DNA of 64,000 nucleotides from Bifidobacterium catulorum (GCF_003129925.1 NZ_QFFN01000002.1:105824-169823), one strand, 5' to 3'; positions 32,470 through 44,307 are shown, counted from the stretch's first letter. Numbers and translations are program-made. The notes: generated by a model not told the origin, from the letters alone.

Positions 32470-32502
32470 ATCCCCGGCGGGCAGGACCCGACCGGGGATT
32501 TT
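32470..32502 (+). terminator. Terminator of the plus-strand tRNA group
   Basis: ATCCCCGG / CCGGGGAT arms with inner GGG-cagga-CCC pairing, then TT. Confidence 0.8.
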
Positions 32503-32768
32503 CCATATCCACGGACCTGTGTCGCGGTAAGGACGCTTACGGTGATCTTTCTATATCCCACATATAGGGAACGTTTATAAAATTTTGGGAGCATTCCCAT
32601 GCGCACGGTCAAACGGGCGGTACGATGAATACCGACGATTGGTTCAGCGATGACACCGATCCGGTCAAACCGACGAAATAACTGAACAGGCCCATCGACC
32701 AGCCCTCGACTGCACGGCAGCCGGCGGTTCCCGGCCGGGCCATGACCAACCACTCAAAGGAGAACACG

Positions 32769-33920
32769 ATGGTCTACAGGATGATTTTCAACCAGACGGC
32801 GTACTTCGGCCGCGGCGCGATCAAGGAGATTCCGGAGGTCGCGAGGAAGCACGGTTTCACGAAGGCGTTCATCGTGACCGATCCGGTGCTGCTGGAGACC
32901 GGCACGGCGAAGAAGGTCACGGACGTGCTGGACGCCGCGGGTCTGCCGTACGAGGTGTTCGACAACGTGAAGCCGAACCCGCCTGTGGAGTGCATCCAGG
33001 ACGGTGTGCTGCGCTTCAAGGCGTCCGGTGCCGACTTCCTGATCGGCCTGGGCGGCGGCTCCCCGCAGGACACCTGCAAGGGCATCGGCATCATCACCGC
33101 GAACCCGGAGTTCGGCGACGTGCTCTCCCTTGAGGGCGTGGCGGACACCAAGAACCCGAGCGTGCCGATCTTCGGCGTGCCGACCACCGCCGGCACCGCC
33201 TCCGAGACGACCATCAACTACGTGATCACCGACACGAAGAACAAGCGCAAGTTCGTGGCCGTGGACCCGCACGACATCCCGATCGTCGCGTTCGTGGACC
33301 CGGACCTGACTGACTCCATGCCTCGCGGCCTGAAGGTCGCCACCGGTCTGGACGCGCTGACGCACGCCATCGAGGGCTTCATCACGCCGGGCGCGTGGAG
33401 CCTTTCGGACTGCCTGAGCATGCAGACCATCCGCATGATCGCGAAGAACCTCGCCAAGAGCGCCGACGGCGATGTGCCGGCCGGCGAACAGATGGCGTAC
33501 GCCTCCTACATCACCGGCATGGCGTACTCGAACGTCGGTCTGGGCCTGGTGCATGGCATGGCGCACCCGCTGGGCGGCCGTCTGGGTGTGGCGCACGGCG
33601 TGGCGAACGGCATCCTGCTGGCCCCGGTCATGGAGTACAACAAGGATTACACGGGTGAGAAGTTCCGCGACATCGCGGACGCGTTCGGTGTGGCCGATGC
33701 CTACACGGGCGATCTCGAAACGGTGCGCGAGGCCGCGGTTCAGGCCGTGCACAAGCTGACCGTGGATCTGAAGAACCCCACCAAGATCTCCGAGGTGGGC
33801 GCCACCGAGGCCGATCTGGAGCCGCTGGCGCATGACGCGTTCAACGACGTGTGCACGCCGGGCAACCCGCGCAAGGCCACTGAGGAGGACATCCTCGCCA
33901 TCTACAAGAGCCTGATGTAG
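32769..33920 (+). CDS. fucO: Lactaldehyde reductase (iron-dependent alcohol dehydrogenase)
   Basis: The 383-residue group III alcohol dehydrogenase is the same length as E. coli FucO. It reduces L-lactaldehyde from fucose or rhamnose breakdown to 1,2-propanediol with NADH. The NAD motif is GLGGGSPQDTCKG (about 96-108). Iron ligands are in GLDALTHAIEG (Asp and His, near 200) and GLVHGMAHPLGGRLGVAHG (two His, near 263-280). AAGGAG precedes the start. No fucI/fucK-type genes are adjacent. An FHS permease lies at 13407. The 260 bp before it hold only an AT-rich patch and TGGGA-gcat-TCCCA (32586-32599), a possible operator. Confidence 0.9.
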   Translation: MVYRMIFNQTAYFGRGAIKEIPEVARKHGFTKAFIVTDPVLLETGTAKKVTDVLDAAGLPYEVFDNVKPNPPVECIQDGVLRFKASGADFLIGLGGGSPQDTCKGIGIITANPEFGDVLSLEGVADTKNPSVPIFGVPTTAGTASETTINYVITDTKNKRKFVAVDPHDIPIVAFVDPDLTDSMPRGLKVATGLDALTHAIEGFITPGAWSLSDCLSMQTIRMIAKNLAKSADGDVPAGEQMAYASYITGMAYSNVGLGLVHGMAHPLGGRLGVAHGVANGILLAPVMEYNKDYTGEKFRDIADAFGVADAYTGDLETVREAAVQAVHKLTVDLKNPTKISEVGATEADLEPLAHDAFNDVCTPGNPRKATEEDILAIYKSLM

Positions 33921-33940
33921 TCCGGTCGGATATTAGGTGT

Positions 33941-34520
33941 CCCTCCCCTCAGTCGGCTGACGCCGACAGCTCCCCTCAGGGAGGGGAGCCTTTTGGTGGG
34001 ATGGTGCATCTGATCGGCTCCCCTCATGGATGAGGGGAGCTGGCCGCCGTAGGCGGTCTGAGGGGAGTCGTGTGGGGTGCAGTTCACGTGTTCTCTCCCC
34101 TCAGTCGGCTGACGCCGACAGCTCCCCTCGGGGAGGGGAGCCTTTTGGTGGGGTGGTGCATCTGATCGGCTCCCCTCATGGATGAGGGGAGCTGGCCGCC
34201 GTAGGCGGTCTGAGGGGAGTCGTGTCGCTGTGTATGCCCCCTCAGTCAGGCGTGCGCCTGACAGCTCCCCCACCGTTCGTGGGGGAGCCTATTGGATGGG
34301 CCGTTTCGGTGTGGGGCAACTTCCCTCAGTCGGCTGACGCCGACAGCTCCCCTCGGGGAGGGGAGCCGATTGATTGGACGGTTTTCCGGTGTCCTCCCCT
34401 CAGTCGGCTGACGCCGACAGCTCCCCTCAAAGAGGGGAGCCTATTGGTGTGACACGGTCTATCCTACTGGCTCCCCTCGGGATCGAGGGGAGCTGGCCGC
34501 CGTAGGCGGTCTGAGGGGAG
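33941..34520. repeat. Cluster of eight hairpin repeat elements (right cluster)
   Basis: Copies lie near 33941-33990 (+), 34016-34067 (-), 34095-34142 (+), 34168-34219 (-), 34236-34289 (+), 34322-34367 (+), 34393-34441 (+) and 34470-34520 (-). All share CCCTCAG, stem 1, CAGCTCCCC, stem 2, GGGGAGCC. Stem 1 takes three paired forms: TCGGCTGACGCCGA, ACCGCCTACGGCGG and TCAGGCGTGCGCCTGA. The first and second pairs are near-identical, so about 150 bp was duplicated in tandem. No gene is present between fucO and the glycosyltransferase gene. Confidence 0.88.
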
Positions 34521-34542
34521 TCGAGATTAGTGGGATGGGGCG

Positions 34543-35529
34543 CTATTCGTGCCTCTCGTCGTACTCCTCGTCGGTGGGGGTCTCGTCGTAGAGTTCGCGC
34601 CCCTCCTTCTCGGCGAGCTCCATCTGCTCGTTGATCCACGCCGCCTCGGCAGGGTTGATGTCGGCCGTGTTCAGCACCTTCTGCCATACGGGATAGAACA
34701 GGTGCATCACCGGGTACATGGCGGTGAACAGGATCTCCGGCTTGTGCTTGCGCCAATGCTGCGGATGCGCGTCGAACGTGTTCTTGAACCGGCGCATGTA
34801 GTTGCGGAACGAGCTCAGCGACGTGTCCATGCGGCGGGCGCTCATGCCGGCGATCATGCGCGGCGAATACACGGTCTTCAGGCCCTTGCCGATGAGGTGC
34901 AGCGAAATGTCGATGTCCTCATGCATGACGTCGGCCTTGTCGCGGCACACCTCGTCGGAGATCTGACGCCATGCGGAGGCGCGCAGCGCCATGTTCGAGC
35001 CGAACAGCAGCGGCTGCCCGCCGTCGGCGCGGAAGATGCGCTTGCGGATGGAGTTGTCTCCCTTGAGCCCGAAGCGCCGCGAAGGCATGTCGTAGTACAT
35101 GACGGGGCCGGTCGCGCCCATGGCGGACGGGTCCTCGGTGAAGATGCCGGAGACGACCTCCACCCAGTCGGGCTTGATCATGCAGTCGGCGTCGAACCGG
35201 CCGAGTATGTCGCCGGTCGCATGGTCGAGGCCATAGTTGCGGGTGGGGATCAGCCCCTGTTCGTCGTTCTGGTCGAGCAGGATGACGTTGTCGTCGGGAT
35301 GGTCCTTGATGAACCGTCTGACGATGTCCGCGGTGTTGTCGGTCGAACGGTTGTTGACCACGATCACTTCATGGGGGCGAACGGTCTGCCGGGTCGCGTT
35401 GATCAGGCAGTCGGCGATTCTCTCTTCTTCATTCCATGCCGGAATCACAATCGAAACGGTAAGCACATCTTCAGGATACGCGGGGCCGGGGATTCGCACA
35501 TCCGCGATGTGCGATGCCGGGTTTGTCAT
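34543..35529 (-). CDS. GT2-family glycosyltransferase
   Basis: The 328-residue GT-A glycosyltransferase starts its fold at VSIVIPAWNEEERIADCL (about 25-42), with VVNNRSTDNTADIVRRF, the metal-binding DAD in GRFDADCMIKPDW and HEDIDISLHLIGKG near 225. It probably transfers a sugar from a nucleotide donor in cell-envelope glycan assembly; donor and acceptor are unknown. The acidic C-terminal tail (Glu/Asp-rich) is unusual. The annotated ATG lies only 23 bp from the start of the divergent permease gene; a GTG near residue 22 is a possible alternative. Confidence 0.82.
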   Translation of the reverse strand: MTNPASHIADVRIPGPAYPEDVLTVSIVIPAWNEEERIADCLINATRQTVRPHEVIVVNNRSTDNTADIVRRFIKDHPDDNVILLDQNDEQGLIPTRNYGLDHATGDILGRFDADCMIKPDWVEVVSGIFTEDPSAMGATGPVMYYDMPSRRFGLKGDNSIRKRIFRADGGQPLLFGSNMALRASAWRQISDEVCRDKADVMHEDIDISLHLIGKGLKTVYSPRMIAGMSARRMDTSLSSFRNYMRRFKNTFDAHPQHWRKHKPEILFTAMYPVMHLFYPVWQKVLNTADINPAEAAWINEQMELAEKEGRELYDETPTDEEYDERHE

Positions 35530-35552
35530 CTACCGCGTGAATAATGACGACT

Positions 35553-37073
35553 ATGAGTGAACGGCAGGATGAACGTTTCGACCTCGCGGCGGTGTTCCCC
35601 GACAAGGGCGATCCCAGACGGCCACCCGAATGGTTCGGCCGTGGTCTGCTCTATACGGCGATCGCCGTGTTCGCCGCGTATTTCGTATGGAATACGTGGG
35701 ACAAGGTCAGCTCGATAGTCCTGTACATCGTCATTTCGATGTTCATCGCGCTGGCCGTCGAGCCGGTGGTCCGCTGGCTGGTCATCCACGGATGGCGTCG
35801 CGGCGTCGCCTCCGGCGTCACGCTCGTGTCATTGGTCATCATCCTGGCGGGCCTGCTCACGTTGTTCGGCAACATGTTCGTGCAGCAGCTCATCGGCATG
35901 ATCAAAAGCCTTCCCGGCCTGTATGCGCAGATCGTCGACGTCGTCGAACGGCAGTTCCATACGAAACTCGATCTGGAGTCGCTGGGCATGGAGGTGTTCA
36001 AGAACATCCAGACCAGCACCGTCACGAACTTCGCCAACCAGGCCCTGAGCACCACGTTCTCTCTGCTCAACGCGTTGCTGGGGCTCATGACCGTGATGCT
36101 CGTGACGTACTACATATCCGCCGCGTTCCCGGCAATGCGCCGCAGCCTGTGCCAGTGGATCGCGCCCAAGAGCCAGGAACGGTTCCTCGTGGTGTGGACG
36201 GTCGTGCAGGACCAGATCTCGAACTTCCTGTACAGCCGCATCATCCTGGCCGCGATATCCAGCGTCTGCATGTCCATATTCATGATGAGCCTCGATATCC
36301 CGTACTGGCTGCCGCTGTCGATATTCTGCGGCCTGATCTCGCAGTTCATCCCCACCGTGGGCACCTACATCGGCGGCGCGCTGCCGGTCGTCTCCGCGTG
36401 GGGCACCAACGGCGTCAAATACGCGTTGTTCGTGCTCGTCTACATCGTCGTCTACCAGCAGATCGAGAACCTGATTCTTTCGCCGGCCATCTCTCAGCGG
36501 ACCATGGATCTCAACCCGGCCATCGCCTTCCTGGCGGTCCTGGCGCTCGGATCGGTGTTCGGCGCCCTGGGCGCGTTCCTGGCGTTGCCGCTGACCGCCA
36601 GCTTCCAGGCCGTGTTCAAGGCGTACACCAAGCGGTACGAGCTCATCGACTCCCCGCTGCTCTCCGATCCCAAGCCGGTGAAGAAATCGACGATGGTCAA
36701 GGGCGTGGAGGCGTTCAACGAGCATGTGGTCAAGCCGGTGAGCGACCATATGCCGCGTGCGGCCAGAGGGTCGAGCGCGCGCGTCCGCGTGCACGACGCC
36801 ACGGTGAGCCGCGAACTCGACTACGCGCATACGCGGTTGGAGGACTACGCCACGAGCGAGGAGCTCGACGAGTCGCGGACCGTGGCGATCCCGAAGAACG
36901 CGGCGGCGTCGAAATCCGCGGGCAAGCCCGACCTGAACCCGGATGTCGGCGACGGGAAGGACAATACCGGGATGTCCGCAAACGAGACCGGGCCCGAGAG
37001 CCCGACGAAACCCGAACAGACGGCATCCGAGGATGCGAAGACCGGCCGCAGTGCCAGGGAGGAGTGGCGCTAG
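35553..37073 (+). CDS. AI-2E (PerM/TqsA-like) family permease
   Basis: The 506-residue protein has about seven to eight membrane segments between residues 28 and 350 and a long disordered cytoplasmic tail (about 365-506). QFIPTVGTYIGGALPVV and the conserved DLNPAIAFLAVLALGSVFGALGAFLALP are family signatures. Members move small molecules or ions; the substrate here is unknown. I chose the ATG at 35553 because AATAAT ends 7 bases before it; an earlier ATG at 35544 would overlap that element. The next gene begins directly after its stop (TAG-ATG), so the two are co-translated. Confidence 0.82.
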   Translation: MSERQDERFDLAAVFPDKGDPRRPPEWFGRGLLYTAIAVFAAYFVWNTWDKVSSIVLYIVISMFIALAVEPVVRWLVIHGWRRGVASGVTLVSLVIILAGLLTLFGNMFVQQLIGMIKSLPGLYAQIVDVVERQFHTKLDLESLGMEVFKNIQTSTVTNFANQALSTTFSLLNALLGLMTVMLVTYYISAAFPAMRRSLCQWIAPKSQERFLVVWTVVQDQISNFLYSRIILAAISSVCMSIFMMSLDIPYWLPLSIFCGLISQFIPTVGTYIGGALPVVSAWGTNGVKYALFVLVYIVVYQQIENLILSPAISQRTMDLNPAIAFLAVLALGSVFGALGAFLALPLTASFQAVFKAYTKRYELIDSPLLSDPKPVKKSTMVKGVEAFNEHVVKPVSDHMPRAARGSSARVRVHDATVSRELDYAHTRLEDYATSEELDESRTVAIPKNAAASKSAGKPDLNPDVGDGKDNTGMSANETGPESPTKPEQTASEDAKTGRSAREEWR

Positions 37074-38300
37074 ATGGCCCTGCTTGCGTTCATCGACCTA
37101 TTGCTTGGCGTGGTGGGAATCGTGGGTCTGACATACCAGGTGGTGTGCGTGCTGGCGTCGTTCACCGCCAAGCCGAGGAAATTCCCCGAGGCCCCGCGCG
37201 ACAAGCGGTATGCCGTGCTGATCTCCGCACGCAACGAGGAGAAGGTGGTCGGCAACCTCATCGACTGCATCCAGAACCAGACGTATCCGAGCGAGCTCAT
37301 CGACATCTGGATGGTGGCCGACAACTGCACCGACGACACGGCCGGACTGGCCAGACGCAAGGGCTGCCATGTGATCGAACGGTTCGATCAGACGCAGATC
37401 GGCAAGGGATACGCCCTGACGTTCCTGCTCAACCGCATGATCGATTCGGGGGAGAGCAAGCGGTACGACGCGTTCTTCGTGTTCGACGCCGACAACAAGC
37501 TCGACAAGGAATACTTCGCGCAGATGAACAACGCGTTCCAGTCGGGCTTCAAGATCCTCACCAGCTTCCGCAACTCCGTGAACTTCGACGACAACTGGGT
37601 CTCCTCCGGCTCCGCCCTGTGGTTCGTGAGGGAATCGAGGTTCCTCAACAACTCGCGCATGATCTTCGGCTCCAGCTGCCACGTGGGCGGCACAGGGTTC
37701 ATGTTCTCCCGCGAGATCATGGAACGCAACAGCGGATGGAAGTTCCATCTGCTCACCGAGGACCTCGAATTCACCATGGACTCCATCCTGCACGGCGACC
37801 GCATCGGCTACTGCGGCACCGCCATCCTGTATGACGAGCAGCCGGTGACGTTCAAACAGAGCTGGCGCCAGCGTCTGCGGTGGTCGCGAGGCTTCCTGCA
37901 GGTGTTCCGCTACTACGGGCCGGCGCTGGTCCGTCGGGCCATCAAGGAGCGTGACTTCTCCTGCGTGGATCTGACGCTGCTCATCTGCCCGTTCACCGCG
38001 CTGTCGGTCATCCGCACCGTGCTGGCCGGCGTGTTCATCGCGCTCGGGTTCGTCTCGCTGCAAAGCCAGCTCGACTCCATGAACATGTGGATCGCCGGCG
38101 GCGTGGCGTCCGTGCTCGGCATGATGCTGCTCGCGGCCATCACCTGCATCGCCGAACGGGACAAGATCGACGCCACGAACAAGGAGCTCGTGGCCTACTG
38201 CCTGAGCTTCCCCATCTACCTGCTCAGCTACATCCCCATCTCCTTCCAGGCCATGTTCTCCAAGCCGGGGTGGAAGCCCATCGAGCATCGCGGCCACTGA
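37074..38300 (+). CDS. Membrane GT2 glycosyltransferase (cellulose-synthase-like)
   Basis: The 408-residue protein has an N-terminal membrane segment (4-28), a GT2 catalytic domain with AVLISARNEEKVVGNL, VADNCTDDT, the DxD FVFDADNKLD, the catalytic TEDLEF and the QRLRW motif (near 264-270), then two or three C-terminal membrane segments (about 298-375). This is the layout of processive or polyprenyl-directed synthases (BcsA, NodC, IcaA-like). It may build an exopolysaccharide or glycolipid. It is joined without a gap to the PerM-like gene. Confidence 0.85.
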   Translation: MALLAFIDLLLGVVGIVGLTYQVVCVLASFTAKPRKFPEAPRDKRYAVLISARNEEKVVGNLIDCIQNQTYPSELIDIWMVADNCTDDTAGLARRKGCHVIERFDQTQIGKGYALTFLLNRMIDSGESKRYDAFFVFDADNKLDKEYFAQMNNAFQSGFKILTSFRNSVNFDDNWVSSGSALWFVRESRFLNNSRMIFGSSCHVGGTGFMFSREIMERNSGWKFHLLTEDLEFTMDSILHGDRIGYCGTAILYDEQPVTFKQSWRQRLRWSRGFLQVFRYYGPALVRRAIKERDFSCVDLTLLICPFTALSVIRTVLAGVFIALGFVSLQSQLDSMNMWIAGGVASVLGMMLLAAITCIAERDKIDATNKELVAYCLSFPIYLLSYIPISFQAMFSKPGWKPIEHRGH

Positions 38301-38365
38301 CGCGGTAGGCTGGTTGGGCGATAACGCTTGACATCCGAACGAATCGAACGAAGCGAGGCAAAGCC

Positions 38366-39853
38366 GTGACCGGATCGGCAATCGACTCAGGGACCCTGCG
38401 GACGGCACGGCCGTCCCGACGTGCGACGCGTCTGCAGCGTCGCCGGGTGGCGAGACGCAAATGGATGGTGGCGGCCAGCGCCGTCATCACCGTGGCGCTG
38501 GGACTCGGCTACGCGGTCGCCGACGCCTACGACATCGCGCCGGGGCCGCTGAGCGTCGAACCGGTGCAGACCATTCGTTTCCCGCAGGCGGCGTCCGCCG
38601 TGGCGGCGACGCCGCTGGTGGGCGGGGTCGGCGCGGACAAGGGCGTCGACGAGGCACGGGCCACGGCCCTGGTCGACAAGTTCGCCAAGGCCAAGGGCGT
38701 CGGCAAGGACTTCTCCATCATCATCGCGGACGCCAAGGGCGATCCGGTCGTGGAACGCAACCAGGGAGTCGCGCGCGAGCCGGCCTCCACGATGAAGACC
38801 CTCACCGCGTTCGCCGCCACCGCCAGCCTCGACATGTCGTCCACCCTGGACACCGAGACCTATCTCGACGGCGACACCCTCGTGCTCAAGGGCAACGGCG
38901 ACATGCTGCTCGGCTCGGGGGCCAACGACGAGCGGCACGTCAACGGACGGGCCGGCGTGGCCACGCTGGCGCAGCGCACCGCTCAGGCGTTGAAGGCCAA
39001 GGGCGTCACCACGGTGTCGGTCGCCTACGACGACTCGCTGTTCGGCTCCAAACGGTTCCCCGACACCATCGCCGAGAACAACGAGGGCGACGACATGCTC
39101 TACGCGGCGCCGATGTCGTCGATGGCCATCGACGAGGGACGCAACTGGAGCGGTACGACCAAGCCGGCCGACCCCGACGTCGAATCGGCGTTCCCTCCAC
39201 GGTTCGCGGACTCCGCCGCGAAGACCGCCGAATCGTTCGTCGCACAGCTCAAACGGCAGGGCATCGCCGTGAACGGCGGCATAGCCAAGGGCGAAGCCCC
39301 CGCGGGCAAACCCATCGCCTCGGTCAGCTCCGCCAGACTCAGCGAGGTCATGGGCTTCATGCTCAGGAACTCCGACAACACGGAAGCCGAGCTGTTCGGA
39401 CGCCTCACCGCGCTGAAGACCGGTCAGGACAATTCGCCGGAAGGCGCCGCGGCCGCGGTGAAGGCCGCGTTGGAGAAGGCCGGCATCGACACCGACGGTC
39501 TCCATATCGCCGACTGCTCCGGGCTCTCCGCCGGATCGAGGCTCACCGCCACGACCCTCATGCAGGTGCAGGCCAAATACCTTGAGACCGGAGACTCCAC
39601 CGCACCGGCGAGCGAAGGCCTCGCAGTCAGCGGTCTTTCCGGTACCGCGGCGAAACGCAACATCGCCAGGTCCGCGGCCGGTCTCGTACGACTCAAGACC
39701 GGCACGCTCGGCGGCGTGACCTCCATGACCGGCAACGTCTCCAGAACCGGCGGCGGCACCCTCGTGTTCGCCGTCATCGTCAACAATCCCGACAACATGT
39801 GGGAAGCCATACTCGCGGTCGACGACCTCGTCGGCCATCTGCCGGAGCTGTGA
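38366..39853 (+). CDS. dacB: D-alanyl-D-alanine carboxypeptidase (PBP4 type)
   Basis: The 495-residue serine penicillin-binding protein of class C has a basic N terminus, then a signal/anchor (about 34-55). The active-site motifs are S141-T-M-K144, S336-D-N338 and K444-T-G446. It trims or cleaves peptidoglycan cross-bridges outside the membrane. The start is GTG with GAGG upstream. tilS begins 3 bases after the stop, opening the conserved dacB-tilS-hpt-ftsH order of actinobacteria. Confidence 0.9.
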   Translation: MTGSAIDSGTLRTARPSRRATRLQRRRVARRKWMVAASAVITVALGLGYAVADAYDIAPGPLSVEPVQTIRFPQAASAVAATPLVGGVGADKGVDEARATALVDKFAKAKGVGKDFSIIIADAKGDPVVERNQGVAREPASTMKTLTAFAATASLDMSSTLDTETYLDGDTLVLKGNGDMLLGSGANDERHVNGRAGVATLAQRTAQALKAKGVTTVSVAYDDSLFGSKRFPDTIAENNEGDDMLYAAPMSSMAIDEGRNWSGTTKPADPDVESAFPPRFADSAAKTAESFVAQLKRQGIAVNGGIAKGEAPAGKPIASVSSARLSEVMGFMLRNSDNTEAELFGRLTALKTGQDNSPEGAAAAVKAALEKAGIDTDGLHIADCSGLSAGSRLTATTLMQVQAKYLETGDSTAPASEGLAVSGLSGTAAKRNIARSAAGLVRLKTGTLGGVTSMTGNVSRTGGGTLVFAVIVNNPDNMWEAILAVDDLVGHLPEL

Positions 39854-39855
39854 CC

Positions 39856-40974
39856 ATGACCTACACGCCCACACTGAGACAAGCCATCGGGGACGTGCGA
39901 CGGAACCTCGAATCCATCGGCATCACCCGACAGTCCCCACGCCTGCGCGAACACGGCGACCACACGCCCGGCGGCGACGCGCCGCTGGTGCTCGTGGCAT
40001 GTTCGGGCGGACGCGACTCGCTCGCCCTCGCATCCGTGACCGCCACCGTATGCGGCACCCTCGGCGTGCGCTGCGGCGCCGTGATCGTGGACCATGCCCT
40101 CATCGCCGGCTCCGCGGACGTGGCGCACGAGGCCGGCGAACGGTGCCGGGGCTTCGGCATGGACCCGGTCGTCGTGCGGCGCGTGGTCGTGCGTCCCACA
40201 GGGGCCGGCACCGAGGCCGACGCCCGCGGCGTGCGATACCGGGCGCTCATCGACACGGCGAAGGAGCTCGGCGCCTCCGCCGTGCTGCTCGCCCACACGC
40301 GCGACGACCAGGCCGAAACCGTGCTGCTCGGCCTCCTGCGCACCGTCGGGCTCGACGCGCTCGCCGGCATGCCGACGTCGATAGAACGCGACGGCGTGCT
40401 GTTCTCCCGCCCCTTCCTCTCCCTCACCCGGGCCCAGACCACACAGATCTGCGAAACCCTCGGCGTCACCTGGTGGGACGACCCCACCAACGGCGACCAG
40501 GCCGACGAAGGAGGGCTTTCCACCGATCTGCCGCTGCGTTCGCGTATACGGCAGGCGCTGCTGCCGTATCTCGTCCATCTGACCGGCGCGGACACCGTGG
40601 GGCATCTGGCCCGCAGCGCGCAATTCGCCCAGCGCGACAAGGACTATCTCGACTCCCGGGCCGACCGGCTCTATCGCGAAACCGTCACGATGGCCGATGG
40701 CGGGGAAACGTCGCAGGGGACGGACGGCGGCTGGCTGGCCCGCATCGACGCGCGTGCGCTGGCCGGGCGGCACGCCGCCATGCGAAGCCGCGTCATCGCG
40801 CGTACGCTGTCGGAATGCGGCGCCGGCACGTCGTCGAGGCACGTCGACGCCATCGACGCGCTCGTCGTCGACTGGCACGGTCAGGGCGCCGTGCGTCTTT
40901 CCAGTTCGCATTCAGCGTTCCGTCAGGGTCACGTCATTCTCGTGTGCCATGATAGGGTGCATGAAAATCGCTGA
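39856..40974 (+). CDS. tilS: tRNA(Ile)-lysidine synthase
   Basis: The 372-residue PP-loop enzyme (S50-G-G-R-D-S55) adds lysine to C34 of the tRNA-Ile with CAU anticodon, changing it to read AUA. HTRDDQAETVLLGLLRTVG and the RSRIRQALLPYL region are characteristic. The start is the ATG at 39856, with GGAG 9 bases upstream; a GTG at 39850 overlapping the dacB stop is too close. Its 3' end overlaps hpt by 14 bases. Confidence 0.92.
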   Translation: MTYTPTLRQAIGDVRRNLESIGITRQSPRLREHGDHTPGGDAPLVLVACSGGRDSLALASVTATVCGTLGVRCGAVIVDHALIAGSADVAHEAGERCRGFGMDPVVVRRVVVRPTGAGTEADARGVRYRALIDTAKELGASAVLLAHTRDDQAETVLLGLLRTVGLDALAGMPTSIERDGVLFSRPFLSLTRAQTTQICETLGVTWWDDPTNGDQADEGGLSTDLPLRSRIRQALLPYLVHLTGADTVGHLARSAQFAQRDKDYLDSRADRLYRETVTMADGGETSQGTDGGWLARIDARALAGRHAAMRSRVIARTLSECGAGTSSRHVDAIDALVVDWHGQGAVRLSSSHSAFRQGHVILVCHDRVHENR

Positions 40975-41518
40975 TATCCAAGACGACATCGCTGAGGAGC
41001 TCGTCAGCAAAGAGCAGATCGATGCCAAGATACGAGAAGTGGCCGCTCAGGTGGATCGCGACTATGCCGGCAAGAACCCGCTGCTGGTGGCCGTGCTCAA
41101 GGGGGCCGTCAACACGCTCGCCGCGTTCTCCCAGGCCCTGCGCATCCCCGTGACCATGGATTTCATGAGCCTTTCCAGCTACGGTTCGGGCACGACGTCG
41201 TCCGGCACCGTCACCGTGCGGCAGGACCTGTCGACGGATGTCCGAGGCCGTCACGTCCTGATCGTCGAGGACATCATCGACTCGGGTCTTACGCTTGACT
41301 GGCTCATCAAGGAGCTGAAACGGCGTGGCGCGGCCTCCGTCGAGGTCTTCGCCCTGCTGGAGAAGCCGGCGCGTCATGAAGTGCACATCGATGTGAAATA
41401 CAAGGGATATGAGATTCCCGACAAATTCGTCGTCGGCTTCGGTCTGGACTATAACGAACGATACAGGAACCTCGATTCCATCGCGGTGTTGAAACCCCAG
41501 GTGTACCAAGGAGAGTAG
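40961..41518 (+). CDS. hpt: Hypoxanthine phosphoribosyltransferase
   Basis: The 185-residue purine salvage enzyme makes IMP or GMP from the base and PRPP. The PRPP-binding motif is [14 protein letters not shown] (about 100-113), and [19 protein letters not shown] is conserved near the C terminus. The ATG lies inside the end of tilS. CATGAT ends 7 bases before it, so a leaderless internal promoter is possible. Confidence 0.93.
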   Translation: MKIADIQDDIAEELVSKEQIDAKIREVAAQVDRDYAGKNPLLVAVLKGAVNTLAAFSQALRIPVTMDFMSLSSYGSGTTSSGTVTVRQDLSTDVRGRHVLIVEDIIDSGLTLDWLIKELKRRGAASVEVFALLEKPARHEVHIDVKYKGYEIPDKFVVGFGLDYNERYRNLDSIAVLKPQVYQGE

Positions 41519-41522
41519 CAGC

Positions 41523-43648
<2,126 letters not shown>

Positions 43649-43649
<1 letters not shown>

Positions 43650-44218
43650 TGGCAGCATACGACGAGGAAGGCGTGCGCCGGGCCGTGCGCCTCTATCTGA
43701 AATCCATTGGCGAGGACCCCGACCGCGAGGGGCTGCTCGACACCCCGGACCGCATAGCCCGTGCGTCGAGGGAGATCTTCGCCGGACTGCACCAGGATCC
43801 GAAGGACGTGCTCTCCGCACGATTCCGCGTGGACACCGAGGAGATGGTGCTCGTACGCGACATCGAACTGTATTCGGTGTGCGAACACCATCTGCTCCCG
43901 TTCCACGGCGTGGCCCACGTGGGCTACATCCCCTCCAAGGAGGGCGTGACCGGTCTGAGCAAGCTCGCCCGACTCGTGGAGGTCTACGCCCGCCGTCCGC
44001 AGGTGCAGGAGCGTCTCACCCAGCAGATCGCCGACGCGCTCATGGAGCACGTGGACGCCCGGGGCGTCATCGTCGTCACCGAATGCGAACACCTGTGCAT
44101 GTCGATGCGCGGCATCAGGAAGTCGCAGGCGCGCACGGTGACGTCCGCGGTGCGGGGCGTGCTCAGAAACCCCGCAACGCGCGCCGAGGCCATGAGCCTC
44201 ATCTTCTCGCGGCACTGA
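43649..44218 (+). CDS. folE: GTP cyclohydrolase I
   Basis: The 189-residue enzyme converts GTP to dihydroneopterin triphosphate, the first step of folate synthesis. Zinc ligands are in [10 protein letters not shown] (Cys, His) and [11 protein letters not shown] (Cys). [20 protein letters not shown] is the conserved core. The TGATG overlap with ftsH implies coupled translation. Confidence 0.95.
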
Positions 44219-44283
44219 ACGCACCGAACATGCCGGACGCTCCCGACGCGCCGGCATCACCGCGGAAACGACCTCCGCCATAC

Positions 44284-44307
44284 GGCTCCCCCTGCCAAGG
44301 GGGAGCC
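44284..44307 (+). repeat. Hairpin related to the repeat elements
   Basis: GGCTCCCCCT-gcca-AGGGGGAGCC, a 10-bp perfect stem between folE and folP, matches the second stem of the repeat clusters at 117 and 33941. It may be a decayed copy, and it could also weaken read-through. Confidence 0.6.

Larger units (their letters stand above)
32274..32508 (+). repeat. Right arm of the 235-bp inverted repeat
   Basis: It matches the reverse complement of 29317-29551 with one mismatch (position 32470, A against G). The 2,722 bp between the arms hold galE, trmB and tRNA-Glu. Confidence 0.95.

Noticed and set aside
32625..32681. 18-codon frame MNTDDWFSDDTDPVKPTK upstream of fucO
   Set aside because: Too short, without a clear ribosome site. 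It could be a leader peptide or gene stub, but nothing supports either.
35630..37834. 734-codon plus-strand frame across the PerM-like and GT2 genes
   Set aside because: Composition (Arg/His/Pro-rich) is typical of a shadow frame in high-GC DNA, and both true genes have clear motifs in other frames.
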